From contig CANLSM010000001.1 in the NCBI GenBank assembly GCA_947493745.1, positions 25,913 to 89,912 on the forward strand: DNA of 64,000 nt. The letters run 5' to 3'. The notes below the pieces were generated by a model. It was not told the DNA's origin, did no database searches, and saw only the letters and a list, made by a program, of their open reading frames with translations. The position numbers were made by a program, and so were the translations under genes. The stretch is from an uncultured Paracoccaceae bacterium. Lineage in GTDB: Bacteria > Pseudomonadota > Alphaproteobacteria > Rhodobacterales > Rhodobacteraceae. How positions within the stretch are numbered: position 1 is the stretch's first letter; the number at the start of each line of letters is the position of its first letter. Shown here one piece after another: positions 1 to 7,718 of this stretch.

Positions 1-2
1 CT

Positions 3-326
3 GCCGAGGACTGGGAGAGGCTCATGTCAGCCGCAGGTGTTCCCGCAGCCATGGTTCGCACTCTCCCCGAAAGCCTCGGTCTGAACCAGGTGGCAGAGCG
101 GGGATACCTGCGGATGCTGCCAGACACAGACAGGCGTGTCCCGACTTTGCCCTTCCGGTTTGATGGCGAGGACATTCCGCAACTGTCATCCGGAGCACCG
201 GCCCTCGGACAGCACACTCTTGAGACGCTTGGCACGTTGGGGTTCAGCGCGGACGAAATACAGCATCTTCTGGCAGAAGGTGTGGTCGGGTCACCTCGAC
301 ACATCGGATCGGAGACCGATTTGTGA
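3..326 (+). CDS. CaiB/BaiF-type CoA-transferase, C-terminal end (5' truncated by the window)
   Basis: The reading frame is open to the left edge, so the true start lies outside the window and the ATG at 24 is internal. The visible 107 residues begin AEDWERLMSAAGVPAAMVRTL and later contain LGQHTLETLGTLGFS and a short hydrophobic end. This is the usual C-terminal layout of class III CoA-transferases (CaiB/BaiF family), which move CoA between carboxylic acids. The substrate cannot be told because the N-terminal catalytic Asp region is missing. The next gene begins 90 bases downstream with its own ribosome binding site, and I saw no clear terminator in between. Confidence 0.72.
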   Translation, partial: AEDWERLMSAAGVPAAMVRTLPESLGLNQVAERGYLRMLPDTDRRVPTLPFRFDGEDIPQLSSGAPALGQHTLETLGTLGFSADEIQHLLAEGVVGSPRHIGSETDL

Positions 327-416
327 GGATTCGCATATCGGACACAATCCGGCAGCGATATCCTCCTTCTGCATTTATTTAAGCAATTGTTTCAAAAAGA
401 TATTGGAGGGGGTGAT

Positions 417-1319
417 ATGAACACTCTGCTCAGTGTGGGTTCGCGCGGGCCGGATGTGGCTGCGGCTCAGGAAGGACTGAACAACGCAGGACACAGCCTG
501 CATCCACCACTCAAGACTGACGGGATATTCGGCGGGAAGACCCGTGCACGCACGCAGGAATTCCAACGCAGCAACAGCCTTGTCGCAGACGGTGTCATTG
601 GCCCCATGACGCTGAACATCCTGCAGCAGTTCATGGATCTCGTGGGGCTTGCCAAACCCTTGGGAACCGGCGCGGAGGCTGCCGCGCGTCAGCGTGTTGT
701 CGATATGGCGCGGAAATACCACCTCAACCATGGCTGGCGCGCGACCGACAAACTGGGGGCGGACCACCTGCGCATTGCGGCCAATCTCTGCTTCGACCAG
801 CAGACCCGCGCCCGTCAGGGCGGCGTTCCTCTGGCTGGCATATGGCAGCTTGCGGCCCCACCGAAACCGCCCGCAATGGCCTGTGTCACCATTTCCAAAA
901 CCGCCGAGCGGAACTACGCGCAGGGTGCACCGGGGCGAAACAACTGGGATCTGCCGTCCTGGTGCGGGATCTTCGCGCTTGCGGTTTACAAATCAGCCGG
1001 TCTGAAGCTGTCGTCCTGGCCGCTGCGCATCAAGGGCCTGTCAAAGCATCCCGCCGAGTTTCGGCCGGTGATGAAGAAGGCTGATCTCAAGGTGGGCGAT
1101 CTGGGGATCTTCGATTTCGCACCGAACCACGTGAACCATCATTTTCTGGTGGTCAAGATCGACGGCGACAACATCACCTCCATCGACGGGAACATCACCG
1201 ATACAATCGGCGGCACAAAGGTTCAGACGATCGCGCAGCGAAACCGGTTCACCGTGAGCGGGATTTTCAATCACAAGTTCAGCGCATTCGTCTCCCCGAT
1301 CTGGGGTTCGGTTCTTTAG
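417..1319 (+). CDS. peptidoglycan-binding domain protein with cysteine-peptidase-like (CHAP/NlpC-like) C-terminus
   Basis: This is a 300-residue protein. Residues 1-75 resemble a PG_binding_1 domain (VGSRGPDVAAAQEGL, DGIFGGKTRARTQEFQ, VADGVIGPMTL). Residues 180-265 look like a CHAP/NlpC-type peptidase or amidase: a Trp-Cys (SWCGIFALAVYKSAG, Cys183), a KVGDLGIF strand, a His-rich HVNHHFLVV stretch (His238-242) and a SIDGNI strand, giving a plausible Cys-His pair. I chose the ATG at 417 because GGAGGGGG sits six to eight bases before it; an upstream TTG at 387 lacks this. No signal peptide is visible, which is odd for a wall hydrolase. It could be a secreted effector or released by lysis. The gene stands alone, with a convergent neighbour. 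Confidence 0.6.
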   Translation: MNTLLSVGSRGPDVAAAQEGLNNAGHSLHPPLKTDGIFGGKTRARTQEFQRSNSLVADGVIGPMTLNILQQFMDLVGLAKPLGTGAEAAARQRVVDMARKYHLNHGWRATDKLGADHLRIAANLCFDQQTRARQGGVPLAGIWQLAAPPKPPAMACVTISKTAERNYAQGAPGRNNWDLPSWCGIFALAVYKSAGLKLSSWPLRIKGLSKHPAEFRPVMKKADLKVGDLGIFDFAPNHVNHHFLVVKIDGDNITSIDGNITDTIGGTKVQTIAQRNRFTVSGIFNHKFSAFVSPIWGSVL

Positions 1320-1407
1320 ACGAACAGGCCCGGCAAAGAGTTGGTCCGAACGCGTGACCGCAAGCCGACAGGCTTGGGGATATGGCGATGAGACGTCTTT
1401 GTCAGCA

Positions 1408-1950
1408 TCAGGATGCTGGCAAAACCTCATATCGTGTCGTGACCAGACCCGATGGAAACGATCTTGATCCGGTCAGCCTCAGGTCGACATCCGCGTTCAG
1501 CGCGCCGAACATCCGTTTGCCCGATCCGATAAGGATTGGCGCGACCGTGACGGTCATATCCGAAATGAGCCCTTCCCGGAGAAAGCTCTGAATCACCTTT
1601 CCCCCGTCGATGTAGGCGCGTTTCCAGCCCTGCCCTGACAGGGTCCCCATGAGGTCCTGCGGCGTCTGCGCGGAAATGCGGACCTTGTCGCGAAGCTCTT
1701 TCGGAACGTCGTCCGTTTCCAGTTTATGGCTCAAAATAACGACAGGTTTTTCATAGGGCCACGCATCGAAGCTCAGCAAGGTTCGGAACGAACCGCTGCC
1801 CATCACAAGACCATCCTTGTCGGCCATGAAATCGTCATAGCCATGATCCTCGCCATCGGTTTTCTGCTTCATAAGCCAGTCGAGGCTGAAATCATCGCGC
1901 GCCACGTATCCGTCAAGGCTCATTGCCATGAAGATATGTCCGGTCGGCAT
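1408..1950 (-). CDS. dihydrofolate reductase family protein (RibD C-terminal domain type)
   Basis: This 180-residue cytosolic protein starts MPTGHIFMAMSLDGYVA, the common N-terminus of stand-alone RibD-C/DHFR-like reductases. It continues with a DGLVMGSGSFRTLLSF nucleotide-binding loop, PVVILSHKL, AYIDGGKVIQSFLREGLI and TVTVAPILIGSGKRMF, all standard for the fold. Members bind NAD(P)H and the substrate is usually unknown. The ATG at 1950 was chosen because CCGGAGAA lies about eight bases upstream; longer in-frame starts lack a site. It follows the Anbu cluster on the same strand after 137 bases, so co-transcription is possible but not shown. True folate reduction cannot be claimed. Confidence 0.8.
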   Translation of the reverse strand: MPTGHIFMAMSLDGYVARDDFSLDWLMKQKTDGEDHGYDDFMADKDGLVMGSGSFRTLLSFDAWPYEKPVVILSHKLETDDVPKELRDKVRISAQTPQDLMGTLSGQGWKRAYIDGGKVIQSFLREGLISDMTVTVAPILIGSGKRMFGALNADVDLRLTGSRSFPSGLVTTRYEVLPAS

Positions 1951-2087
1951 GTTCTGTTCTCCGGATATCTGCATCGGGAAGATCACTTTGCTATCACAGG
2001 ACATCCGCAGCATGAAACGGCACATAAGCTTCTTGTTGCTGGCGCGACCTGATCAGAATTCGCAGAAGCCGTGTCAGCTGGACGGTC

Positions 2088-2822
2088 TCACTTCAGCTCA
2101 TAGCTCGGCAAATGCATCAGCGCGGACCGCAACGCATCTCCCCAGCCTTGGGAGATCGCCTGATAATATGCGTCATCGCCTTCGATGCGGGGCTGGTTTC
2201 TGGCCTCGAAACTGTCCTTCGCGTAGGTTTGCAGATCGAGCGGCAGACCTACCGAGAGGTTCGCCTTGATCGTCGAATCGAAGGACACCATCAGCAGTTT
2301 GATGGCATCCTCGAAACTCATATCTGCCTCATAGGCCCTGACCAGAATCGGTTTGCCGTATTTTGTCTCACCGATCTGAAAGAACGGCGTGTCATCGGTG
2401 ACTTCGATGAAATTGCCTTCCGGGTAGATCATGAAAAGGGTTGGTGAGCCACCTTTGATCTGGCCGCCGACAATGACCGACGCCTTGAACTTCGCGCTGG
2501 CTGTCTGGCCGTCCGGGCCGCTGCTCTCGATCACCTCTTTCAGGGTTTCACCGACAACGCGCGCGACCTGAAACATCGTGGGCTGTTCGAGAATGGTCGG
2601 GCTGCGCTCGGACGGGGTCTTGGAGCGCTCTTCCAACAGGCTGATGAGCGCCTGTGTTGTCGCCAGATTGCCAGCCGTCATAAGGGTGATGACGCGCTCA
2701 CCCGGCGTCTCGAATGTGAACATCTTCTTGGTCACGGAAAAATTGTCCACGCCCGCATTGGTACGCGTGTCAGACATGAAGACGAGGCCGGTGTTGAGAC
2801 GAAGGCCGACGCAGTAGGTCAC
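2088..2822 (-). CDS. Anbu-type proteasome-related protein (COG3484)
   Basis: This 244-residue Ntn-hydrolase relates to HslV and 20S beta subunits. After Met removal the second residue would be the catalytic Thr (MTYCVGLRLNTG). The expected Asp (FMSDTRTNAG, Asp18) and Lys (SVTKKMFTF, Lys32/33) of the proteasome-type active site are present. The start is GTG; no other start keeps the Thr at position 2. It is the last gene of a leftward run with a transglutaminase, an alpha-E protein and a circularly permuted ATP-grasp enzyme. That cluster is known from comparative genomics and predicted to involve peptide synthesis or ligation. A role in turning over the cluster's product or a tagged protein is inference. 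Confidence 0.9.
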   Translation of the reverse strand: MTYCVGLRLNTGLVFMSDTRTNAGVDNFSVTKKMFTFETPGERVITLMTAGNLATTQALISLLEERSKTPSERSPTILEQPTMFQVARVVGETLKEVIESSGPDGQTASAKFKASVIVGGQIKGGSPTLFMIYPEGNFIEVTDDTPFFQIGETKYGKPILVRAYEADMSFEDAIKLLMVSFDSTIKANLSVGLPLDLQTYAKDSFEARNQPRIEGDDAYYQAISQGWGDALRSALMHLPSYELK

Positions 2823-2873
2823 TTTGGGAATCCGGTACTAGAGTTCAGGCGACAAATTCAATCGCCCATGTGT

Positions 2874-3671
2874 CTATTGCTGAATCTGCAGCGACACAAT
2901 CATCGATTCCTCTGCATTCCCGACGCGCATGCCCGAAATCGGTGCCGCATCGCGCGAATCCAGTCCCGTTGCAACCCGGACATACCGCTCATCGGGTGAT
3001 ATCCCGTTCGACACGTCGAAACCGACCCAGCCCAGACCGTCGACATGAGCCTCGGCCCAGGCGTGACTGGCATCCTGGTCGATCCGGTCGTCTATCATCA
3101 GATATCCGCTGACATAGCGCGCAGGAACGCCGGCATTTCGGGCAGCCGAGATGAAGATCTGCGCGTGATCCTGGCACACGCCGCCGCCTGCCTGCAACGC
3201 TTCTTCAGCGGTCGTCCGGGCGGAGGTCTCGGCCTGACCATAAGGAACCGCGTCAAGGATTGTCTTTGACAGCTCGTGCAGGTTTCCCAGAACATCCCCC
3301 TTGCCGCGGACAATCTTCGACAGCTTCCTGACACCCGCTCCGGGTGCGGTGCGTTCGGTGCTCTGGGTGAAATGCCACAAGGGGGCCTTGCCGTAGACCT
3401 TGCCGAATACCCCGTCGGAGGAATGTGTTTCCACCTCTCCCGAGACGGTGAGCTTGATGCCGGTTGCACCCGGCTCTGCCTGCACCAGCGTCGTGTGGTT
3501 CTGGTACTGATCGACGAAGGACAATTCCTGTGCGCCGCCTGCAACATTGATATGCCAGTTGAGGATGGTCTGCTGTTGAGAGCTTGCAGGCGTCAGGCGG
3601 ACCTGCTGCAGCGCATAGATCACCGGCGCATCATAGAGGTACTCGGTCGTATGCGTAATGCTGAGCTTCAT
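2874..3671 (-). CDS. transglutaminase-like cysteine peptidase family protein (Anbu cluster)
   Basis: The protein has 265 residues. The first ~80 residues are a bacterial transglutaminase N-terminal beta region (MKLSITHTTEYLYDAP). A transglutaminase core follows, with Cys166 (GGGVCQDHA), His203 (ASHAWAEAHV) and Asp219 (WVGFDVSNG), a complete Cys-His-Asp triad. Such proteins are thought to cut or form amide bonds; the substrate is unknown. I chose the ATG at 3671 because ATAGGTG lies about nine bases before it. A GTG at 3683 directly abuts the alpha-E stop and has no site. It lies 12 bases after the alpha-E gene and 51 bases before the Anbu gene, so one transcript is likely. Confidence 0.9.
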   Translation of the reverse strand: MKLSITHTTEYLYDAPVIYALQQVRLTPASSQQQTILNWHINVAGGAQELSFVDQYQNHTTLVQAEPGATGIKLTVSGEVETHSSDGVFGKVYGKAPLWHFTQSTERTAPGAGVRKLSKIVRGKGDVLGNLHELSKTILDAVPYGQAETSARTTAEEALQAGGGVCQDHAQIFISAARNAGVPARYVSGYLMIDDRIDQDASHAWAEAHVDGLGWVGFDVSNGISPDERYVRVATGLDSRDAAPISGMRVGNAEESMIVSLQIQQ

Positions 3672-3683
3672 GATATCGCGCAC

Positions 3684-4625
3684 CTATCCATTGAACTGGT
3701 AGTCCCGTTCGATCTGCTGGCCGATCGCGTTGTTGTCTCGGATGAAATCGGTGATGAACTGATGCAAACCCTCGTCAAAGATCGACGCAATGGTGTGCTT
3801 TCGCAACTTCTCCCGCTGAGCATCTATCAGGTCGTGGCAGGGCCTGCGCTGGCCATAATCCTTTGCCAGGAACTCCAGCTTTTCCTCGATCAGGCGGCTT
3901 GAGAACGACAGTGACCTTGGAAAACGCGCATCGAGAATAAGAAACTCGGCGATGGTCGCGGACGTCATGTCATCCTCGTTGAGCCACCGGAACGACCGAT
4001 GTGCCGAAACCGACCTCAGGATGGTTTCCCATTGCACGTTGTCGAGCGGAGAGCCAACAAAACTCGCCGATGGCAGGAGCGTGAAATACTTCACGTCAAT
4101 GATCCGCGCCGTGTTGTCGGCACGCTCCACCGCGATCCCCATCTGGGCAAAATCGAAGATATCGTTGCGCAGCATCGTTCCATGCAGCGCGCCACGCACA
4201 AGCGCGCTCTGACGTCTGATCTGACCCAGAATTGCGGGCAGGTCGGTCTCTTTGACAGGGCGTTTCAGCGCGTCCTTCAGGGTCATCCAGTTCTCGTTCA
4301 CGGCCTCCCAGACCTCGGTGGTGAGCGCCGTGCGAACCATACGGGCATTTGTGCGGGCCTTCTCCGCTGCCGAGATCACGCTTGACGGATTTGCAGGATC
4401 GCGCAGCAGGTAATCGACCACGCTGCCGGCGCTGTAGCCGTCATACTTCTCATCATAGCCAGCCCGAGCACCGGCGGTCGTGACAACCGATTTCCATTCG
4501 GACGTGGCATCATGTGACCGGGTCAGCGCAATTCTGAATCCGGCCTCGACCAGTCGCGCGGTATTTTCGCTGCGCTCCAGAAACCGGAACATCCAGTAGA
4601 GGCCGCCTGCGGTTTTTCCAAGCAT
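3684..4625 (-). CDS. alpha-E domain-containing protein (COG2307)
   Basis: This 313-residue helical protein opens MLGKTAGGLYWMFRFLERSE, the near-invariant start of the alpha-E family, and is of normal family length. It contains ADNTARIIDVKYFTLLP and SLSFSSRLIEEKLEFLAKDY, also typical. Alpha-E proteins almost always sit next to a circularly permuted ATP-grasp protein. They are proposed to help in peptide-bond formation or to carry the substrate, but no reaction is established. Here the gene starts only four bases after the ATP-grasp stop, with GGAGG ten bases before the ATG, and runs directly into the transglutaminase gene. Translational coupling with the ATP-grasp gene is likely. Confidence 0.92.
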   Translation of the reverse strand: MLGKTAGGLYWMFRFLERSENTARLVEAGFRIALTRSHDATSEWKSVVTTAGARAGYDEKYDGYSAGSVVDYLLRDPANPSSVISAAEKARTNARMVRTALTTEVWEAVNENWMTLKDALKRPVKETDLPAILGQIRRQSALVRGALHGTMLRNDIFDFAQMGIAVERADNTARIIDVKYFTLLPSASFVGSPLDNVQWETILRSVSAHRSFRWLNEDDMTSATIAEFLILDARFPRSLSFSSRLIEEKLEFLAKDYGQRRPCHDLIDAQREKLRKHTIASIFDEGLHQFITDFIRDNNAIGQQIERDYQFNG

Positions 4626-4629
4626 ACCG

Positions 4630-6057
4630 CTAGTCCTCCAGAACCCAGGTGTCTTTCGTGCCGCCGCCCTGGCTGGAATTCACGACCAGCGAACCCTCCT
4701 TCAACGCAACGCGGGTCAGCCCGCCGGGCGTGATGTTCATGCCGGTGGGCGACACCAGCACGAAGGGCCGCAGATCCACATGCCGCGGCGACAAACCCTT
4801 CTTCACGAAGATCGGAACCGTCGAGAGCGACAATGTCGGTTGCGCGATGTAGTTACCGGGGCTTCGTTTCAGCTTCGCGGCGAAACGCGCGATCTCCTTC
4901 TTGCTGGCAGCGGGTCCGACCAGCATCCCGTATCCGCCGGATCCGTGAACCTCTTTCACGACAAGCTCGGACAGATTGTCCAGCACGTAAGCCAGCGTGT
5001 CGGGTTCCGAACAGCGCCAGGTCTGCACGTTCTTCAGGATGGCCTTCTCGCCGGTGTAGAATTCCACGATCTCGGGCATGTAGGAATAGATCGCCTTGTC
5101 ATCGGCGATGCCGGTCCCGGGCGCATTGGCAATCGTGATGTTGCCGGCCCGATAGACATCCATGATCCCCGGCACACCCAGCATCGAGTCGCGGCGGAAA
5201 TTCAGCGGATCCAGATAGTCATCGTCCACGCGGCGGTAGAGCACATCGATCACCTGGTAGCCCTGGGTCGTGCGCATCGCGATGTGACCATCGACGACGC
5301 GAAGATCATGACCCTCGACCAATTCCGCGCCCATCTGATCGGCGAGAAACGAATGCTCGAAATAGGCCGAGTTGTGGATCCCCGGCGTCAGGACCGCAAC
5401 CGTCGGCTTGCCCGCGCAGTTTGCGGGCGCAGAGGCCGCCAGCGACCGTCGCAGGTTCTTGGGATAGTTGCTGACCGGCTGAACCTTGTTCTGGCTGAAA
5501 AGCTCGGGGAACATCTGCAGCATCGTCTCGCGGTTTTCCAGCATGTAGGAGACGCCCGACGGCGTGCGTGCATTGTCCTCAAGAACGAAGAAGTCATTCT
5601 CGCCGGTGCGGACAATGTCGGTGCCCACGATATGCGTGTAGACATTGCCCGGCGGGGTGAACCCGATCATCTGGGGCAGAAACGCCTCGTTGCGGGCAAT
5701 CAGGTCGACCGGGATAACACCGGCGCGCAATATCTCCTGCCGGTTATAGACATCGTGCAGGAAGGCATTGATTGCCCGCACGCGCTGCTCGATGCCTTTG
5801 GACAACCGGGTCCATTCCCGGTTCGAGATGATCCGCGGGATCAGATCGAAGGGGATCAGACGTTCCTGCGCGGCGGCCTGACCATAGACGTTGAAGGTTA
5901 TGCCCGTGCGCCGGAAAAAGGCCTCGGCCTCTTTCGACTTCTTGATCAGGCGGGACGGATCCTCGTTCGAGAACCACTTCTGGTATTCCCGATAGGGTGC
6001 ACGAACACCATCCGGTCCCAGAAGCATCTCGTCAAAGTGGTTTTGGTCTTGCTCCAT
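4630..6057 (-). CDS. circularly permuted type 2 ATP-grasp protein (COG2308)
   Basis: A 475-residue cytosolic protein of the family's normal length. It shows RIISNREWTRLSKGIEQRVRA near residue 75, the family core DNARTPSGVSYMLENR, the VLTPGIHNSAYFEH and YRRVDDDYLDP segments, a glycine-rich nucleotide loop KEVHGSGGYGMLVGP, and DLRPFVLVSP near the end. ATP-grasp enzymes activate a carboxylate by phosphorylation and join it to an amine, so a peptide or amide ligase is the reasonable call; the substrate is unknown. It is the first gene of a tight run with alpha-E, transglutaminase and Anbu. A second transglutaminase ends 57 bases upstream on the same strand. Confidence 0.92.
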   Translation of the reverse strand: MEQDQNHFDEMLLGPDGVRAPYREYQKWFSNEDPSRLIKKSKEAEAFFRRTGITFNVYGQAAAQERLIPFDLIPRIISNREWTRLSKGIEQRVRAINAFLHDVYNRQEILRAGVIPVDLIARNEAFLPQMIGFTPPGNVYTHIVGTDIVRTGENDFFVLEDNARTPSGVSYMLENRETMLQMFPELFSQNKVQPVSNYPKNLRRSLAASAPANCAGKPTVAVLTPGIHNSAYFEHSFLADQMGAELVEGHDLRVVDGHIAMRTTQGYQVIDVLYRRVDDDYLDPLNFRRDSMLGVPGIMDVYRAGNITIANAPGTGIADDKAIYSYMPEIVEFYTGEKAILKNVQTWRCSEPDTLAYVLDNLSELVVKEVHGSGGYGMLVGPAASKKEIARFAAKLKRSPGNYIAQPTLSLSTVPIFVKKGLSPRHVDLRPFVLVSPTGMNITPGGLTRVALKEGSLVVNSSQGGGTKDTWVLED

Positions 6058-6114
6058 CAGGCCAACGTAGAGGAATTCCTGTGATCTACAAAGTACTTGT
6101 GGGATGAAATCAGT

Positions 6115-6918
6115 CTACGCGACCCTCAGCACTTCGACTGACTGTTTTTTGAGCTCCATCCAGCCGTAGGATGTCATGAAAGACACATCCGCTGCGTCGC
6201 GCCCGACACCGATACGGATGATCTCTGGCGGTCGGGACATGCCTGTCGGATCGACCAGATGCCAGGAACCGCTCAGGTAGACCTCCACTACCGCATGAAA
6301 GTCCTGCGGTGTGACCTCGGGCGCGTAGGCGCTGACGAAGCGTGCAGGGATGCCGGCGGCGCGCACCATCGCAATCAGCACATGTGCATAGTCGCGACAG
6401 ACACCAGCCCGGCTCGCGAAGCTCTCCGTTGCGGTGGTCGCAGCGTCGCTTGCCCCATTGTCATACGTGAAGTTCGTCCTGATCCAGTCGCTCATGGCGG
6501 ACACCTGAGATCCGCCCGACAGATGGCCGAACTGCGCCGGGACCAACTCGAAAAAGGCCTCCGGGTGGCAATAGCGTGACGGCATCAGGTACTTCGTCAC
6601 ATCGTTCGGGCTCTGCCAGGTTGCCGACGCGACAAGCTGGTCGAGTTCCGAGGCTGGTCTTGAGATGTTCACCACGGCCTCATACCGGCAGTCAAAGACA
6701 GGGCCTGCCTGCAGCCATCTGCGCGTACCGACCCCGTCTTCGCCGTCAATCCCGCGTTGAGAGACGTCAGGTGTGAAGACGATCTCCGACTGACGGCATT
6801 CCTGCGCAGCGTCCGATGCGGCCTCGATCTGCAAAAGCACATCGCAGGGCCTCTCCGTGGTATATGAAAGGTGTGTTCGAACCGAGAAGAGCATTGATTG
6901 TCCAAAGCCGGAGTGCAT
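6115..6918 (-). CDS. second transglutaminase family protein of the ATP-grasp/Anbu cluster
   Basis: This 267-residue paralogue of the transglutaminase at 2874 is clearly diverged from it. The triad is complete: Cys174 (RAGVCRDYAHV), His208 (QDFHAVVEVYL) and Asp223 (WHLVDPTGM). The N-terminal beta region begins around MLFSVRTHLSY. Start choice is uncertain. The ATG at 6918 adds eight residues before the domain, the ATG at 6894 begins exactly at the domain, and neither has a strong ribosome site. It lies between the SDR of the hydantoinase locus (gap about 30 bases) and the ATP-grasp gene, so the two leftward gene groups may be read through. Confidence 0.87.
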   Translation of the reverse strand: MHSGFGQSMLFSVRTHLSYTTERPCDVLLQIEAASDAAQECRQSEIVFTPDVSQRGIDGEDGVGTRRWLQAGPVFDCRYEAVVNISRPASELDQLVASATWQSPNDVTKYLMPSRYCHPEAFFELVPAQFGHLSGGSQVSAMSDWIRTNFTYDNGASDAATTATESFASRAGVCRDYAHVLIAMVRAAGIPARFVSAYAPEVTPQDFHAVVEVYLSGSWHLVDPTGMSRPPEIIRIGVGRDAADVSFMTSYGWMELKKQSVEVLRVA

Positions 6919-6947
6919 GTCGGAATGTCGACCCGAGCGGGTATCGC

Positions 6948-7718
6948 TCAAACCGACCGTATCGCCCCGCCATCGATCCGTATACGTGAACCGGTTATAT
7001 AGGAGGCACGCTCTGACGCCAGAAAGACAACGACACTGGCGAATTCCGAAGGCTGCCCGTATCGACCGACCGGAATTGCAGCCGCCGAGGCACGGGCGAC
7101 CTCTGCCACGTCCTTGCCGGTTCTCCCGGCTGCAGCGGCATCGAGTTCATCCACTCTTTGGGTGTGAATTCGACCGGGCATGACCACATTTACCGTGACA
7201 CCATCGGCGGCGACCTCACCTGCCAGCGTCTTCGACCATCCGACAACCGCAGAGCGGATACCGTTCGACAGCGCCAGATTGGGGATCGGCTGCTCCACCC
7301 CCGATGAGGTAATGGAAATGATCCGCCCCCACCCCCGCGTCTTCATCGATGGCAGAAGCCGTCCGTTCATATGGAAGAGATTGGCCGCCATGGCCTCGAA
7401 ATGCGCAACCCACTGCCCGCGCTCCGCCGCCTGTGCGGTACCCGGTGGCGGGCCTCCGCCATTATTGACGATGATATCCACGCCGCCTTCTGCCAGAAGC
7501 GTATCCGTGACGGCGTCCACCTCGCCTATATCCGACAGATCCAGTTTCACGGGTCGTACCTGCTTCTGACCATCCGCCCACTCCGCGATCTTGTCGACCG
7601 AACGGGCGGCAGCGACCACATCAGCCCCTTCTGCGGCCAGTCCCTTTGCGATGGCCATCCCGAGGCCCCGGCTGGCGCCTAGCACCAGTGCACGTTTGCC
7701 GTTCAGTCCCAGATCCAT
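6948..7718 (-). CDS. SDR-fold protein lacking the catalytic Tyr-x-x-x-Lys
   Basis: A 256-residue short-chain dehydrogenase fold. The NAD(P) motif is GASRGLG (residues 14-20), NNGGGP replaces the usual NNAG, and the Ser region ISITSSG is intact. Where YxxxK should stand the sequence is LALSNGIRSAVVGWSKTLA, so Tyr is Ser151 and Lys is Arg155. The end IRIDGGAIRSV is standard. A FabG-like SDR subgroup with imperfect cofactor and tetrad motifs is known; its reaction is not. The ATG overlaps the stop of the DapA-like gene by ATGA, so the two are translationally coupled. Ordinary ketone reduction is doubtful; another chemistry or a binding role is possible. Confidence 0.88.
   Translation of the reverse strand: MDLGLNGKRALVLGASRGLGMAIAKGLAAEGADVVAAARSVDKIAEWADGQKQVRPVKLDLSDIGEVDAVTDTLLAEGGVDIIVNNGGGPPPGTAQAAERGQWVAHFEAMAANLFHMNGRLLPSMKTRGWGRIISITSSGVEQPIPNLALSNGIRSAVVGWSKTLAGEVAADGVTVNVVMPGRIHTQRVDELDAAAAGRTGKDVAEVARASAAAIPVGRYGQPSEFASVVVFLASERASYITGSRIRIDGGAIRSV

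Noticed and set aside
1361..1418. Small hairpins CAAGCC-GACA-GGCTTG and CAGCAT-CAGG-ATGCTG between convergent genes as terminators
   Set aside because: Stems are six pairs and no T-run follows on either strand. The second lies within the last codons and stop of the reductase gene.
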